A DNA stretch of 64,000 bases from Methylophilus sp. DW102 (GCF_037076555.1 NZ_AP029023.1:682001-746000); one strand, 5' to 3'. Positions 16,668 to 26,819 are shown, counted from the stretch's first letter. Numbers and translations are program-made. The notes: generated from the sequence alone by a model not told the origin.

Positions 16668-18089
16668 ATGATGAGACGATGGATGTCTGGCCTCATGTTC
16701 GCGTGTGCCATCACATTGACCCAACCAATCTTGCATGCCCAGGCAAAGGACTTGCCTGATTTTACCGAACTGGCGGAAAAACAAGGTCCGGCAGTCGTGA
16801 ATATCAGCATTACTTCGGTGGTGCACGGCGGCGGTACCATCGGTTTTCCAGGCATGCCCAACGATGAGAACTTGCAAGAATTTTTGCGCCGCTTCGGCAT
16901 TCCAGGCATGCCCGGGATGCCAGGTCAGGAAGGTGGGCAGGATTATAAAACCCAGTCACTGGGCTCGGGCTTCATCCTGAGTAGCGATGGGTATATTTTA
17001 ACCAACGCGCATGTGGTGAACGAGGCCGATGAAGTGCTGGTGAAACTGTATGACAAGCGTGAATTCAAAGCCAAGATTATTGGTGCGGACAAGCGCACCG
17101 ATGTGGCCTTGATTAAGATCGATGCGACCGGCTTGCCCAAGGTGACTGTAGGGGACCCGAATGCGTTGAAAGTCGGGGAATGGGTGGCAGCGATTGGTTC
17201 GCCATTTGGTCTCGAAAACACGATGACGGCCGGTATTGTCAGTGCCAAGGGTCGCGCCTTACCGCAAGAAAACTATGTCCCGTTTATTCAAACCGATGTC
17301 GCCATTAACCCGGGTAACTCGGGGGGGCCATTATTTAACTTGCGCGGTGAAGTGGTCGGCATCAACTCGCAAATCTACAGCAAGAATGGCGGTTCCATGG
17401 GCTTGTCATTCAGTATTCCGATTGATGTTGCCATTGATATTTCCAACCAGCTCAAGGCCAATGGCCGCATTTCACGCGGCTGGCTGGGGATTGGCATTCA
17501 GGAAGTGACCAAAGACCTGGCTGAGTCCTTTGGTCTCAAGCAAACCAGCGGTGCCTTGATTGCAGGCGTCGAGAAAAACAGCCCGGCCGACAAAGGTGGG
17601 CTGGAAGCTGGTGACATTATTCTCAAGTTTGACGGCAAGCCGATTACGACATCGAGTGATTTGCCTCGTGTGGTGGCAGCCACCAAACCGGGTAAAGTGG
17701 TGCCGGTAGAAATCCTGCGTAAAGGCGCCAGTAAAACCTTGCAGCTGGGCGTTGGTGAAATGCCGAGCGAGCAACCTGAAGCTGCCGCAACCAGCAAAGA
17801 ACCCACTAAGGCAGAGTCCAACAAGATAGGCTTGACCTTGCGTGAATTGACGCCACAGCAAAAGAAAAAGCTCAACGGCAAGAATGGCCTGCTTGTGATT
17901 GAAAGTGTGGGTGCGGCTGCACAGGCCGGGATCCGTCGCGGTGATGTCATTCTCGGTCTGAATAACAATGAAAGCCAGAGCGTGGATGCCTTTAACAAGC
18001 AGATCAATGCGGTTGCCAGTGGCAAAACGATTGCTGTGCTGGTGCAGCGTGGAGATAGCACGCTGTATGTACCGATTAAAGTAAAATAA
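16668..18089 (+). CDS. mucD: Periplasmic Do-type serine protease MucD/DegP
   Basis: This 473-residue protease degrades misfolded envelope proteins in the periplasm. A signal peptide is followed by a trypsin-like domain with His in TNAHVV, Asp in RTDVALI and Ser in GNSGGPLFN. Two PDZ domains follow (around RGWLGIGIQEV and RRGDVILGLNN). Its place after rpoE-rseA-rseB matches the mucD arrangement in Pseudomonas and betaproteobacteria. I chose the ATG at 16668, which follows AGGAATAATC. A Gly/Met/Pro-rich loop (PGMPGMPGQ) precedes the catalytic domain, as in DegQ/MucD loops. Confidence 0.93.
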   Translation: MMRRWMSGLMFACAITLTQPILHAQAKDLPDFTELAEKQGPAVVNISITSVVHGGGTIGFPGMPNDENLQEFLRRFGIPGMPGMPGQEGGQDYKTQSLGSGFILSSDGYILTNAHVVNEADEVLVKLYDKREFKAKIIGADKRTDVALIKIDATGLPKVTVGDPNALKVGEWVAAIGSPFGLENTMTAGIVSAKGRALPQENYVPFIQTDVAINPGNSGGPLFNLRGEVVGINSQIYSKNGGSMGLSFSIPIDVAIDISNQLKANGRISRGWLGIGIQEVTKDLAESFGLKQTSGALIAGVEKNSPADKGGLEAGDIILKFDGKPITTSSDLPRVVAATKPGKVVPVEILRKGASKTLQLGVGEMPSEQPEAAATSKEPTKAESNKIGLTLRELTPQQKKKLNGKNGLLVIESVGAAAQAGIRRGDVILGLNNNESQSVDAFNKQINAVASGKTIAVLVQRGDSTLYVPIKVK

Positions 18090-18111
18090 GGTACGGCTGC
18101 TTGCAGTGAAC

Positions 18112-18141
18112 AAAAAAAGACAGGTCGCCCTGTCTTTTTTT
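18112..18141. terminator. Bidirectional terminator between mucD and the convergent lipoprotein gene
   Basis: AAAAAAAGACAGG pairs with CCTGTCTTTTTTT around TCG. The A-run on the left and T-run on the right let it act on both strands, which suits the convergent genes. Confidence 0.9.
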
Positions 18142-18157
18142 GTTTTTGAGGCGGGGG

Positions 18158-18715
18158 TTAGTAGGCGAGCATGGAAATATTGTCACTGCTGAGTTTTAAT
18201 TGATTCAGCGCTTCAATCACACTGCGAATATTTTCATGGATGGCACCCTCGTTAGCAATTTTGATGCGAATAAAGCCAATCGCTGAGTCGCTAAACGTCG
18301 CAGTGTAAGGCGTAGAAATGATTTTTGAGTAAAGGACTTTTTGGGTTGCGCGTTCTGTCAGGGTGTACTCCACGGCAGCTGTCACTGTCATGTCCAGCCC
18401 GGCAACCGGTTGATCCAGGCTTAGTAATTTGGCGTCCAGTGTGTATTTGCTGCTTTGTCCTGAGTTGCTCAGTAACAGTGCATTACGCAAAGACTCCTCA
18501 AGTGCCTGCTTGAATCCATCATTGCCCACCTTGGAAACCCACAGGGGATTGGTCGATTTTCCGCCAGAGACTGCTTGAATGGTGACGTTTTCTTTAAGTT
18601 GCGCATTAGGCAAAGAGCTGTGAGTGGCCGGTTTGACTGTCATTTTGTCAATGGCGGCGGGTGAGGCACAACCAGCCAACAGTGCTGAAGTGAATACAAG
18701 CACGACTTTGTACAT
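18158..18715 (-). CDS. Hypothetical lipoprotein
   Basis: The 185-residue product has a short signal and lipobox (LLAGC, Cys at 15), so it is an envelope lipoprotein. The mature region has a strand-rich layout (AAVEYTLTERATQKVLYSK) reminiscent of YajG-like and other small outer-membrane lipoproteins, but I cannot assign a family. The start at 18715 is preceded by GGGAG; the frame extends to 18907 without support. It lies between mucD and lepA on the opposite strand, so it interrupts the usual envelope-stress to lepA order. Confidence 0.7.
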   Translation of the reverse strand: MYKVVLVFTSALLAGCASPAAIDKMTVKPATHSSLPNAQLKENVTIQAVSGGKSTNPLWVSKVGNDGFKQALEESLRNALLLSNSGQSSKYTLDAKLLSLDQPVAGLDMTVTAAVEYTLTERATQKVLYSKIISTPYTATFSDSAIGFIRIKIANEGAIHENIRSVIEALNQLKLSSDNISMLAY

Positions 18716-18944
18716 AAGATTTACTCCCTGAAATATGTTTTTAGTGAATGCAGCGTCCCCATAAGCGTGGACGTTTGCAAACTTTAATGCAGAACGGTCA
18801 GGCGAGCATGCTGTTCGCATTAAAATGCGATTAATTGGGAAATTTTCCTGGGTTTGGCTGTGCGCTTTACAGGGCCGCCCGCACTTGCCGCAAACAAAAT
18901 AAATCACTGATATTCATGCATTTGCTGTAAAATACGCACGATTT

Positions 18945-18967
18945 GAAAGGCGCTTCAAGCGCCTTTC
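18945..18967 (+). promoter_or_regulatory. Strong hairpin in the lepA leader
   Basis: GAAAGGCGCT pairs perfectly with AGCGCCTTTC around TCA, followed by TTGCTTG, 27 bases before the lepA start. A TAAAAT box lies at about 18928, so the hairpin would form near the 5' end of the lepA mRNA. It may stabilise the transcript or attenuate it. Confidence 0.5.
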
Positions 18968-18994
18968 TTGCTTGTAAATAACGCATAACAGAAC

Positions 18995-20794
18995 ATGAAA
19001 AATATTCGTAATTTTTCGATCATTGCCCACATTGATCATGGCAAATCGACACTGGCTGACCGCATTATCCAGTTGTGCGGTGGCCTGGAAGCACGCGAGA
19101 TGGAAGCGCAAGTGCTTGATAGCATGGATATCGAGCGTGAACGTGGCATTACGATCAAGGCACAAACAGCGGCGTTGCAATACAAAGCCAATAATGGCGA
19201 AACCTATTTCCTCAACCTGATTGATACCCCTGGGCACGTTGACTTCAGCTATGAAGTCAGCCGCTCCTTATCGGCCTGTGAAGGTGCATTGCTGGTGGTG
19301 GATGCTTCGCAAGGCGTCGAAGCGCAAAGTGTGGCTAACTGCTACACCGCGATTGATCTCGGCGTGGAAGTGACGCCCGTCCTGAACAAGATCGACTTGC
19401 CATCGGCAGACCCTGCGCGCGTGTCACAGGAAATTGAAGATGTGATTGGGGTGGATGCCACTGATGCGGTGCGTTGCTCAGCCAAAACCGGCGAGGGTGT
19501 GCGCGATGTGCTGGAAGAAGTGGTCGCCAAAGTGCCACCCCCTAGAGGCGATGTGTCGGCTCCATTGAAAGCGCTGGTGATCGATGCCTGGTTTGACAAC
19601 TATGTGGGTGTGGTCATGCTGGTGCGCGTGGTGGATGGTGTGTTGCGCGCCAAGGAAAAAATCCGCCTGATGGCCACCGGTGCCGAATACCTGTGTGAGC
19701 AGGTGGGGGTGTTTACGCCCAAGTCCTTGCAGCGTCAGCAACTGAGCGCGGGTGAGGTCGGCTTTATCATTGCCGGCATTAAAGAGCTGGCGGCGGCCAA
19801 GGTCGGTGATACGGTGACGCTTGCCGGGGCAGGGAAATCTGCCACTGAACCACTGCCAGGCTTTAAAGAAGTGAAGCCGCAAGTGTTTGCCGGGCTGTAT
19901 CCGGTCGAATCCAACCAGTTTGAGTCCTTGCGTACTGCGCTGGAAAAATTGAGCCTGAATGACTCCAGCTTGCAGTTTGAGCCAGAAAATTCCACAGCAC
20001 TGGGGTTTGGTTTCCGCTGCGGATTCCTCGGTTTGTTGCATATGGAAATCGTACAAGAGCGCCTGGAGCGTGAGTACGATATGGATCTGATTACGACCGC
20101 GCCTACCGTGATTTATGAGCTATTGCTCAAAAGCGGCGAGGTCATACAAATCGAGAACCCGTCACGTTTGCCTGAGCCTTCACGCATTGAAGAAATCCGT
20201 GAGCCCATGATTGTAGTCAATCTGCTCATGCCGCAAGACTATGTCGGGCCGGTGATGACCTTGTGTAATAACAAGCGCGGTGTCCAGCGTAATATGCAGT
20301 ATATGGGCCGCCAGGTGATGTTGAGTTATGAAATGCCGCTGAATGAGGTGGTGCTCGATTTCTTTGATAAACTGAAGTCGGTTTCGCGTGGCTATGCCTC
20401 GATGGATTACGAGTTTCTCGAGTTCCGTGCGGCCGATCTGGTCAAGCTGGATATCATGGTGAACGGTGAGCGTGTGGATGCATTGAGCCTGATTGTGCAC
20501 CGCGCCAACAGCATTTACCGTGGCCGCGAACTGGTTTCTAAAATGCGCGAGCTGATTCCACGGCAAATGTTTGATATTGCCATCCAGGCATCGATCGGCG
20601 CCAATATTATTGCGCGTGAAACTGTGAAGGCGATGCGTAAAAACGTGCTGGCTAAATGTTACGGCGGCGATATTACGCGTAAGCGCAAGTTGCTGGAAAA
20701 ACAAAAAGAAGGTAAAAAGCGTATGAAGCAGGTGGGCAATGTGGAAATTCCACAAGAAGCCTTCCTGGCGATCTTGCGTGTAGAAGATAAATAA
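18995..20794 (+). CDS. lepA: Elongation factor 4 (LepA)
   Basis: LepA is a ribosome-associated GTPase that affects translation initiation and elongation under stress. The 599-residue protein has the GTPase motifs [17 protein letters not shown] and NKIDLP, and the LepA-specific C-terminal region including [20 protein letters not shown]. The length is canonical. lepB follows 49 bases later, an arrangement conserved across proteobacteria. Confidence 0.97.
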   Translation: MKNIRNFSIIAHIDHGKSTLADRIIQLCGGLEAREMEAQVLDSMDIERERGITIKAQTAALQYKANNGETYFLNLIDTPGHVDFSYEVSRSLSACEGALLVVDASQGVEAQSVANCYTAIDLGVEVTPVLNKIDLPSADPARVSQEIEDVIGVDATDAVRCSAKTGEGVRDVLEEVVAKVPPPRGDVSAPLKALVIDAWFDNYVGVVMLVRVVDGVLRAKEKIRLMATGAEYLCEQVGVFTPKSLQRQQLSAGEVGFIIAGIKELAAAKVGDTVTLAGAGKSATEPLPGFKEVKPQVFAGLYPVESNQFESLRTALEKLSLNDSSLQFEPENSTALGFGFRCGFLGLLHMEIVQERLEREYDMDLITTAPTVIYELLLKSGEVIQIENPSRLPEPSRIEEIREPMIVVNLLMPQDYVGPVMTLCNNKRGVQRNMQYMGRQVMLSYEMPLNEVVLDFFDKLKSVSRGYASMDYEFLEFRAADLVKLDIMVNGERVDALSLIVHRANSIYRGRELVSKMRELIPRQMFDIAIQASIGANIIARETVKAMRKNVLAKCYGGDITRKRKLLEKQKEGKKRMKQVGNVEIPQEAFLAILRVEDK

Positions 20795-20843
20795 TCACGA
20801 TTCATCATCACCGCGCGTGATGGTGCTTACTCAGGAAACAAGC

Positions 20844-21659
20844 ATGTATTTTGCAATTTTTATGTTGGTGATTTTGCTGGTGTCAGGGGTGATCTGGCTG
20901 CTGGATATCCTGGTGCTGCGCAAGCAGCGCCAAGCCGGTGCGCTCGGAGAGGTGCCTGATCCATGGTATGTGGAATACAGTAAAAGCTTTTTCCCGGTCA
21001 TTCTGCTGGTATTTACCGTCCGCTCATTTATCGTCGAGCCATTCAAGATTCCTTCCGGCTCCATGATGCCGACGCTGTTGGCGGGTGACTATATTCTGGT
21101 CAATAAATTCACCTATGGCCTGCGTGTACCCATCCTCAATAATGTGTTTTACCCCATGGGTAAGCCGCAGCGTGGTGACGTATTTGTGTTTCATTATCCG
21201 CCAGACCCATCAATCGACTATATCAAGCGTGTGGTTGGTCTGCCCGGCGACAAGATTCAGTACCGTGACAAACAGCTGACTATTAACGGCAAGGTGATTA
21301 GCCTGGATTTTATCGCGCCTTACCAATATGCCTTGAGCGTTAACGACGAAAGCGGCAACGCCCGTGCGGTGGATGTCACCGCCTCACGCCTGAGCGAGCA
21401 ACTGGGCGACGTCAAGCATGATGTACTGATTCATGACATCATGAACCAATATGGCCCAGGTAGTCTGGGTGACCGCTTCATGCAGGGCGAAACCATTACC
21501 GTGCCTGAAGGCGAATACTTTGCCATGGGCGATAACCGTGACAATAGTTCTGACAGCCGTGTCTGGGGCTTTGTCGCCGAAAAACATCTGGTGGGTAAAG
21601 CCTTCTTTATCTGGTTCAATTTTGACCAGTGGCGCCGTATCGGGCAACGTATCGGCTAA
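20844..21659 (+). CDS. lepB: Signal peptidase I
   Basis: LepB is the inner-membrane serine protease that removes signal peptides of exported proteins. The 271-residue protein has an N-terminal membrane segment (YFAIFMLVILLVSGVIWLL), a second segment around FFPVILLVFTV, the nucleophile Ser in PSGSMMPTLLAGD and the general base Lys in DYIKRVVGLPGDK. The box GDNRDNSSDSR is typical. I set the start at 20844 because CAGGAAAC lies just upstream; the frame to 20817 is less likely. Confidence 0.95.
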   Translation: MYFAIFMLVILLVSGVIWLLDILVLRKQRQAGALGEVPDPWYVEYSKSFFPVILLVFTVRSFIVEPFKIPSGSMMPTLLAGDYILVNKFTYGLRVPILNNVFYPMGKPQRGDVFVFHYPPDPSIDYIKRVVGLPGDKIQYRDKQLTINGKVISLDFIAPYQYALSVNDESGNARAVDVTASRLSEQLGDVKHDVLIHDIMNQYGPGSLGDRFMQGETITVPEGEYFAMGDNRDNSSDSRVWGFVAEKHLVGKAFFIWFNFDQWRRIGQRIG

Positions 21660-21706
21660 TGCTGCGGTCAGCCGTGGCGAGACGTCTCTTTTTGAGGAAA
21701 GCATCT

Positions 21707-22060
21707 ATGAAATACTCAAAGATTTCTGATCAACACGGGATCGGCTTTATCGGTTTTTTACTGGTACTGACGGCATTTGGCATTTTGGGCCTAGTCGCCT
21801 TGAAAGCCTTGCCTGCCTATATGGAGTATTTCTCGATTCAATCCACCATTAACCGGATTGCGCATGACTCGCTGTTGCAAAGCGAGCAGGACATGCGTAC
21901 GGCGTTTGATCGTCAGATGCAGGTCGATAGTATTAAAGACGTTTCCAGCCGTGAGCTCGAAATCAGTGCAGGGGCGGTGGCCATGCGCTACCAGAAAAAG
22001 ATCCCGCTCACTGAGACCATGTCTCTGTTGATTGATTTTGATGCTGCCAGCAAACCCTAG
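21707..22060 (+). CDS. DUF4845 domain-containing membrane protein
   Basis: The 117-residue protein begins with a type-IV-pilin-like hydrophobic N-terminus ([21 protein letters not shown]) and matches the small DUF4845 proteins that commonly lie between lepB and rnc in betaproteobacteria. GAGGA precedes the ATG at 21707. The function is unknown. It is part of the lepA-lepB-rnc-era-recO transcription unit. Confidence 0.8.
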   Translation: MKYSKISDQHGIGFIGFLLVLTAFGILGLVALKALPAYMEYFSIQSTINRIAHDSLLQSEQDMRTAFDRQMQVDSIKDVSSRELEISAGAVAMRYQKKIPLTETMSLLIDFDAASKP

Positions 22061-22082
22061 TGGCAAAAGGGATCGTCATTCA

Positions 22083-22754
22083 ATGAGCGTACTGCCTGTC
22101 TTACAAACCAGAATTGGTTACCAATTTTTGCAACCTGACTTGCTGCAGCAGGCGCTCACGCACCGCAGCTTTTCGGCCACCAATAATGAGCGGCTGGAGT
22201 TTTTAGGCGATAGCGTTTTAAACTTTATCATTGCCCACCAGCTGTTCAATTTGTTTCCCGATATCCCCGAAGGCGATTTAAGCCGATTGCGGGCCAAGCT
22301 GGTCAAAGAATCCAGTCTGGCCGAGATTGCCATCAGCCTGCATTTGGGCGATGCGCTCAAGTTGGGCGAGGGCGAGTTAAAAAGTGCGGGTTGGCGTCGC
22401 CCGTCTATTCTGGCCGATGCGCTGGAGGCGATTGTCGGTGCTGTCTATCTGGATGGCGGCTTTGACGCTGCGCAGCAAGTAGTGGCCTTGTTATATCGCG
22501 ACAAGCTGCAGACCATAGATCCAACATCGATCGACAAGGATGCCAAATCGCAGTTGCAGGAATACCTGCAAAGCAAAAAAATGGATTTGCCTGAATATCA
22601 GGTGGTCTCTATCGAGGGCGAAGCACATGCACAAACGTTTACCGTGCAATGTGAAATTAAAAAACTCAAGTTGACGACCACAGGCGTGGGCACCAGCCGC
22701 CGCGTGGCTGAGCAACAAGCGGCCAAATTGGCCATGGACAAGATACAATCATGA
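22083..22754 (+). CDS. rnc: Ribonuclease III
   Basis: RNase III cuts double-stranded RNA, including the rRNA precursor stems seen later in this window. The 223-residue protein has the signature [12 protein letters not shown] and a C-terminal double-stranded RNA binding domain ending in EQQAAKLAM. The catalytic acidic residues (ERLEFLGDS and the Glu near [13 protein letters not shown]) are present. It overlaps era by four bases. Confidence 0.95.
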   Translation: MSVLPVLQTRIGYQFLQPDLLQQALTHRSFSATNNERLEFLGDSVLNFIIAHQLFNLFPDIPEGDLSRLRAKLVKESSLAEIAISLHLGDALKLGEGELKSAGWRRPSILADALEAIVGAVYLDGGFDAAQQVVALLYRDKLQTIDPTSIDKDAKSQLQEYLQSKKMDLPEYQVVSIEGEAHAQTFTVQCEIKKLKLTTTGVGTSRRVAEQQAAKLAMDKIQS

Positions 22755-23653
22755 CAGAACAGACAACAGCCTCAGACCATTTCCGTTGTGGCACCATTGC
22801 CATCGTGGGCAGACCCAATGTGGGCAAATCGACCTTGCTCAACCATATTCTGGGCATGAAGCTGGCGATTACTTCGCGCAAGGCGCAGACCACCCGTCAC
22901 CGTCTGCTCGGGATTCATACCACTGAAGACACGCAGTTTCTGTTTGTCGATACCCCGGGTTTTCAGCAAAAGCATATTAACGCGCTCAATAAGTCGCTTA
23001 ATAAGACCGTCACCCAGGTATTGACCGAAGTCGATGTGGTACTGTTTGTGATCGAGCCGATGAAACTGGGCGAGGCCGATGAGCTGGTGCTTAAACTGCT
23101 GCCTAAGAACAAACCGGTATTGCTAGTGGTGAATAAAGCCGACCTCATGGGCGACAAAGGCAACTTGCTGCCCCTGATTCAGGACTTTGACTTGCTGTTT
23201 GACTTTGCGGGCATTATCCCGGTTAGTGCCAAAAAGAATCTTTATCTGGATGAGCTGTTAGCCGCGATTCGTGAGCATCTGCCCGAGCAAGCTGCCATGT
23301 ATGCCGAAGATGAACTGACGGATAAAAACGAGCGCTTTCTGGCCGCCGAACTGGTCCGCGAAAAGGTGTTCCGCCTGTTGGGTGATGAAGTGCCTTACTC
23401 GGTGACGGTTGAAATTGAAAAGTTTGAAACGGTGAAAAACCTGCGCCGCATTTTTGCCGCGATCATTGTCGATAAAGAAAGCCAGAAGCCCATGATCATT
23501 GGCAAGGGTGGCGAGAAATTAAAACAGATTTCAACCGAAGCGCGCCAGGACATGGAAAAGCTGTTTGGCTCCAAAGTCTATCTTGAAACCTGGGTCAAGG
23601 TAAAAGGTGGTTGGGCAGACGATGCGCGCGCGCTAAAAAGCCTGGGTTTCTAG
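22751..23653 (+). CDS. era: GTPase Era
   Basis: Era is a GTPase that binds 16S rRNA near the 3' end and assists 30S assembly. The 300-residue protein has the P-loop GRPNVGKST, the switch DTPGF, NKAD and a C-terminal KH domain ([13 protein letters not shown]). It overlaps the rnc stop by ATGA, indicating coupled translation. Confidence 0.96.
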   Translation: MTEQTTASDHFRCGTIAIVGRPNVGKSTLLNHILGMKLAITSRKAQTTRHRLLGIHTTEDTQFLFVDTPGFQQKHINALNKSLNKTVTQVLTEVDVVLFVIEPMKLGEADELVLKLLPKNKPVLLVVNKADLMGDKGNLLPLIQDFDLLFDFAGIIPVSAKKNLYLDELLAAIREHLPEQAAMYAEDELTDKNERFLAAELVREKVFRLLGDEVPYSVTVEIEKFETVKNLRRIFAAIIVDKESQKPMIIGKGGEKLKQISTEARQDMEKLFGSKVYLETWVKVKGGWADDARALKSLGF

Positions 23654-23683
23654 CCTCGCAGGTTCTTATCTACTGGCATCCAC

Positions 23684-24436
23684 ATGGCAGTAAAACCTTC
23701 TAATTCAGGCAGCCACAAACAAAGCCTGCAACCGGTTTTCATTCTTCATACCTATCCCTTTAAAGAAACCAGCCTGGTCGTCGAAATGTTCAGTCGCGAC
23801 CTGGGCCGCATTGCCGCCGTGGCTAAAGGCGCGCGCCGCCCGCTTTCAGCCATGCGCGGCATGCTGCAGTCTTTTCAGCAACTGGCTGGCACCTGGTCGG
23901 GTAAAAATGAGCTTAAAACCCTGCATGACCTGGAGTGGATGACCGGCCTCACCTTGCTCAGGGGCGATGCGCTGATGTGCGGCTTTTACATGAACGAGCT
24001 GTTGCTGCGGCTGCTGCCGCGCGACGATGCCCATGTGCAGCTATTTGAATATTACGCACAAACCGTACAGACACTGTCGGCCCTGCCCATGCCGGTAGAT
24101 GGCACGCAACTGGCCATGGTGATGCGCAAGTTTGAACTCAAAATGTTGCAAGAACTCGGCTACGCCGTTCCGCTCACCCATGATGAACACGGTGAAATCA
24201 TCCATGCCGATAGCACCTACCGTTTTGAGGCAGATTATGGCGCCTGTGATCCGTCCGCCACTAAAAACGGCCTGCTGATTCTGGGCAATACGCTGCTACA
24301 AATGGCGCGTGGCGACTACAGCGATAGCACCACTCAAGCGCAAAGCAAGCAGTTGATGCGTTATTTATTACAGCATTATCTGGGTGAAAAGCCCTTGCAT
24401 ACCCGGCAATTGCTGGTGGACTTACAAGGCTTCTGA
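23684..24436 (+). CDS. recO: DNA repair protein RecO
   Basis: RecO mediates RecA loading in the RecFOR pathway. The 250-residue protein has the N-terminal OB fold (PVFILHTYPFKETSLVVEMFSRDLGRI) with VAKGARRP, a diagnostic segment, and the C-terminal helical domain ending in LLQHYLGEKPLHTRQLL. It follows era by 30 bases. Usually pdxJ comes next; here an inverted insert intervenes. Confidence 0.93.
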   Translation: MAVKPSNSGSHKQSLQPVFILHTYPFKETSLVVEMFSRDLGRIAAVAKGARRPLSAMRGMLQSFQQLAGTWSGKNELKTLHDLEWMTGLTLLRGDALMCGFYMNELLLRLLPRDDAHVQLFEYYAQTVQTLSALPMPVDGTQLAMVMRKFELKMLQELGYAVPLTHDEHGEIIHADSTYRFEADYGACDPSATKNGLLILGNTLLQMARGDYSDSTTQAQSKQLMRYLLQHYLGEKPLHTRQLLVDLQGF

Positions 24437-24487
24437 AGGTGGCCGTTGCTACGGTCTCACGTCCTGATAGCGAGGATATCTGGGGTT

Positions 24488-24520
24488 GCAAGGTGAGTGG
24501 CAGATCATCCCTCACCTTGC
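24488..24520. terminator. Hairpin after recO
   Basis: A perfect 10-base stem GCAAGGTGAG / CTCACCTTGC with a 13-base loop lies between recO and the convergent PEP-CTERM gene. It lacks a T-run, so it may be an mRNA end-stabilising structure or a weak terminator. Confidence 0.4.
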
Positions 24521-24563
24521 CTGAGCGACCAGTCATGAGTTGACTGCTCGCGCTTGATTCGGA

Positions 24564-24593
24564 CGTGGCCTTGAAGTATCTCACAAGGCCACG
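24564..24593. terminator. Second hairpin between recO and the PEP-CTERM gene
   Basis: CGTGGCCTTG pairs perfectly with CAAGGCCACG around a 10-base loop, ending 7 bases from the PEP-CTERM stop. There is no T-run on either side. Confidence 0.45.
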
Positions 24594-24599
24594 CTGAAA

Positions 24600-25088
24600 C
24601 TAACCGGCTTTTTGTTGGCGACGGGCCACTAAAACAAACACAGCCAGGCCAGCTAACAGCAGGGCGTTGGTGGCTGGCTCTGGAACCGCTGCCGTTTGCT
24701 GAACAAAACTGAAATAGCCCGAATTGCTGACCGTGGATAGTCCCTGTGCGGTGAACTCAGAGAAATAGCTATTATCAGGATACAACGTCAGGATAAACGT
24801 CGACGCGCCGTTATTGGCTGCAAACGTAAACCCCTGTTTGTCTATGCTAATGCTGGCATCGCTAGAGCGATAGCTGACGTTGTCCAAGGGGTCATTCAGG
24901 ACAAAGTCCAGCACGCTGAAATGATAGTTTAATGAAAATGGCGCGCTGGTGGTCATGCTGCCAGAGAAGGTTGGGTCGCCATTCACATCATCGACTGCCA
25001 CAATGTTGTAACGATAATCGGCCAGTGCTACACCGCTACCAGCAAAGGTGAGCGCCAGAAACACTACTAAATATTTAATCAATTGCAT
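24600..25088 (-). CDS. PEP-CTERM sorting-domain protein
   Basis: The 162-residue protein has an N-terminal signal peptide (QLIKYLVVFLALTFAGSGVALA) and a C-terminal exosortase-sorting signal with VPEPATNALLLAGLAVFVL followed by ARRQQ. PEP-CTERM proteins are cleaved and anchored by exosortase, usually in bacteria that make exopolysaccharide. The mature part is strand-rich, as in many surface proteins of this class, with no domain I recognise. An AGGAT sequence precedes the ATG at 25088. It is downstream of the PHP hydrolase on the same strand. Confidence 0.82.
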   Translation of the reverse strand: MQLIKYLVVFLALTFAGSGVALADYRYNIVAVDDVNGDPTFSGSMTTSAPFSLNYHFSVLDFVLNDPLDNVSYRSSDASISIDKQGFTFAANNGASTFILTLYPDNSYFSEFTAQGLSTVSNSGYFSFVQQTAAVPEPATNALLLAGLAVFVLVARRQQKAG

Positions 25089-25140
25089 CACAAATCCTAA
25101 AAAAGTTAAATCAATCAAACGCCCGTCATGTGTCGATGTA

Positions 25141-25159
25141 GAGGCGCGTCTTGCGCCTC
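25141..25159 (-). promoter_or_regulatory. Intergenic hairpin between the PHP hydrolase and PEP-CTERM genes
   Basis: GAGGCGC pairs with GCGCCTC around GTCTT, between the PHP stop and the PEP-CTERM start on the minus strand. There is no clear U-run, so it may be a processing or attenuation site rather than a full terminator. Confidence 0.4.
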
Positions 25160-25169
25160 CTATTTCATC

Positions 25170-26819
25170 TTAACGAACGGAAACGAACACCGGGTTGGAG
25201 TAAAACCACAGGCTGCTGTAGTTGCGGTCGTTAATCGCGTTGACACGACCATTGTTATCCACGCCGCCCTGATTGTTCAGTACCCAGGTTTTCTGGTCTG
25301 CCAGCGGTTCGCCGTTGTAGCTGAATCCAGGCGCATCCACCGCCAGATTGGTGCCGCGCAATCTGAAGTACTGGTTTTTGTTGGCCACCAGTTGCACAGT
25401 CACTGAGGCAAACCCATCTTTGCCTACTTTCCAGTCGGCTGCGGTGAATCGCTTCAGCACGCGTGTAGACGGGTTGGTGGCAACGTTGTAAGCCGCAGAG
25501 TCCGGGCTGGCTTTGGGCGTGACATCACCGACAATTAAGTCCACATGGTTGACCACAGGTTTCATGTTGGCGAGGGTGTTACCATCAACCGGCTTCAGGT
25601 AGTTGTTGAGATCCGGGCTCTTGAAGCGGAAAGTTAACTTGATTTTTTCACCAGCGCCGACTTTGATTTCCTGCCCTATAAAGGCGGTGCCAGACGAACC
25701 GACGACGCGGAAGTCCAGCGCATTGATCAAGTCACCAAACACGCCAAACATACGGCCTTCACGCAGGCTGGCAATCAAGCCGGTGGCTGTGCCTTTGCCG
25801 CTTTCTGGCATCCACACGTAGTTCTTGGCATATTCGCCTGGATAGTAGCCGCTGCTATTGCTGGCCGCATCAATCTTGAAGTGTGAATCGGAGTCTGCGA
25901 TGTTCCAAACGTGGCGACCTTCGCCTAACAGCGCATCCCATACGCCGCCCACTTTGGCAACAACGGCGTCCACGCCGCCATAGGTGCGGTTAGGCAGGTT
26001 CGCGTCAATATAGGCAGAGGTATAGCCGCCGCGGTCAGGCTCCATCTGGTTACCGACCATGCCTTCAATCATAAATACGATATCCGGGGCCAAGTCATTC
26101 ATTTGACGAAAGTCCTTGATCGTATATTTGTTTGGATTGCGAGACGGGTGGTTGATGGTGGCAAAGCTGGTGGTCGGATAATGGGTTTTTAACCAGGCGA
26201 TTGCTGATAAGGCGTCTGTGCCGGTTTGGTTAGGGCGAATCGAACCATTCCTGTTTTTCCAGGCCGCGACATCCTGCGGGTTAAACAACGATTCAGACAG
26301 GGTGGTAAACAGATACTGGAATTCTTTAGCACCATCGGTAGAAGTCTCCAGCGTCGATTCATTCTGGAACATGACTACATTGGCATGGTCGTGGGTAGGC
26401 ATATCCCATTCTGCCGCCGAGAGTATCATCTTGTCTGCGTAAGTGCCGCTTGCCTGCATGTCTTTCACGTGCGGAATCTCAATCGACTCCATCGCATAGG
26501 CAAATGGCACGGGTTTGGCCAGCAAATTGCCGTTCTGATCATATTTGGAAGAGCGCAAATGATTGCTCAGAATCATCCAGTCCAGTTTGTAAGTGCCCAG
26601 CGCCTTGTCCAGCAAAAAGTCCAGCGTCTGCGTCGTGCGAGAGTCATCAGACTCCACGGTATGGGTATGCAGGTCACCAGCCATCCAGGAACCTTTACCT
26701 TCGGTAGCGGCAGGCATAGGCTTGACTTCCAGGCCAGAGACTAACGACACGGCACCGAATGACAGGCCCGCGACAGCGGTCACCATGGCCGTTGATTTAA
26801 ATACTTTTGATTTATTCAC
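25170..26819 (-). CDS. CehA/McbA-type PHP-domain metallohydrolase
   Basis: This 549-residue exported protein carries a polymerase-and-histidinol-phosphatase (PHP) fold. The metal motif GDLHTHTVESDD is near residues 48-59, NHPSRNP near 220 and IADSDSH near 308. The CehA/McbA branch includes hydrolases of carbamates and phosphoesters, and its members often carry signal peptides as here (residues 1-28). The C-terminal half (from about residue 370) is strand-rich and lacks a PEP-CTERM tail. Substrate is unknown. It precedes the PEP-CTERM gene on the same strand. Confidence 0.78.
   Translation of the reverse strand: MNKSKVFKSTAMVTAVAGLSFGAVSLVSGLEVKPMPAATEGKGSWMAGDLHTHTVESDDSRTTQTLDFLLDKALGTYKLDWMILSNHLRSSKYDQNGNLLAKPVPFAYAMESIEIPHVKDMQASGTYADKMILSAAEWDMPTHDHANVVMFQNESTLETSTDGAKEFQYLFTTLSESLFNPQDVAAWKNRNGSIRPNQTGTDALSAIAWLKTHYPTTSFATINHPSRNPNKYTIKDFRQMNDLAPDIVFMIEGMVGNQMEPDRGGYTSAYIDANLPNRTYGGVDAVVAKVGGVWDALLGEGRHVWNIADSDSHFKIDAASNSSGYYPGEYAKNYVWMPESGKGTATGLIASLREGRMFGVFGDLINALDFRVVGSSGTAFIGQEIKVGAGEKIKLTFRFKSPDLNNYLKPVDGNTLANMKPVVNHVDLIVGDVTPKASPDSAAYNVATNPSTRVLKRFTAADWKVGKDGFASVTVQLVANKNQYFRLRGTNLAVDAPGFSYNGEPLADQKTWVLNNQGGVDNNGRVNAINDRNYSSLWFYSNPVFVSVR

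Noticed and set aside
17472..18113. Minus-strand frame of 213 codons opposite mucD
   Set aside because: It is antisense to a well-supported protease gene, and its peptide is low in folding-like patterns.
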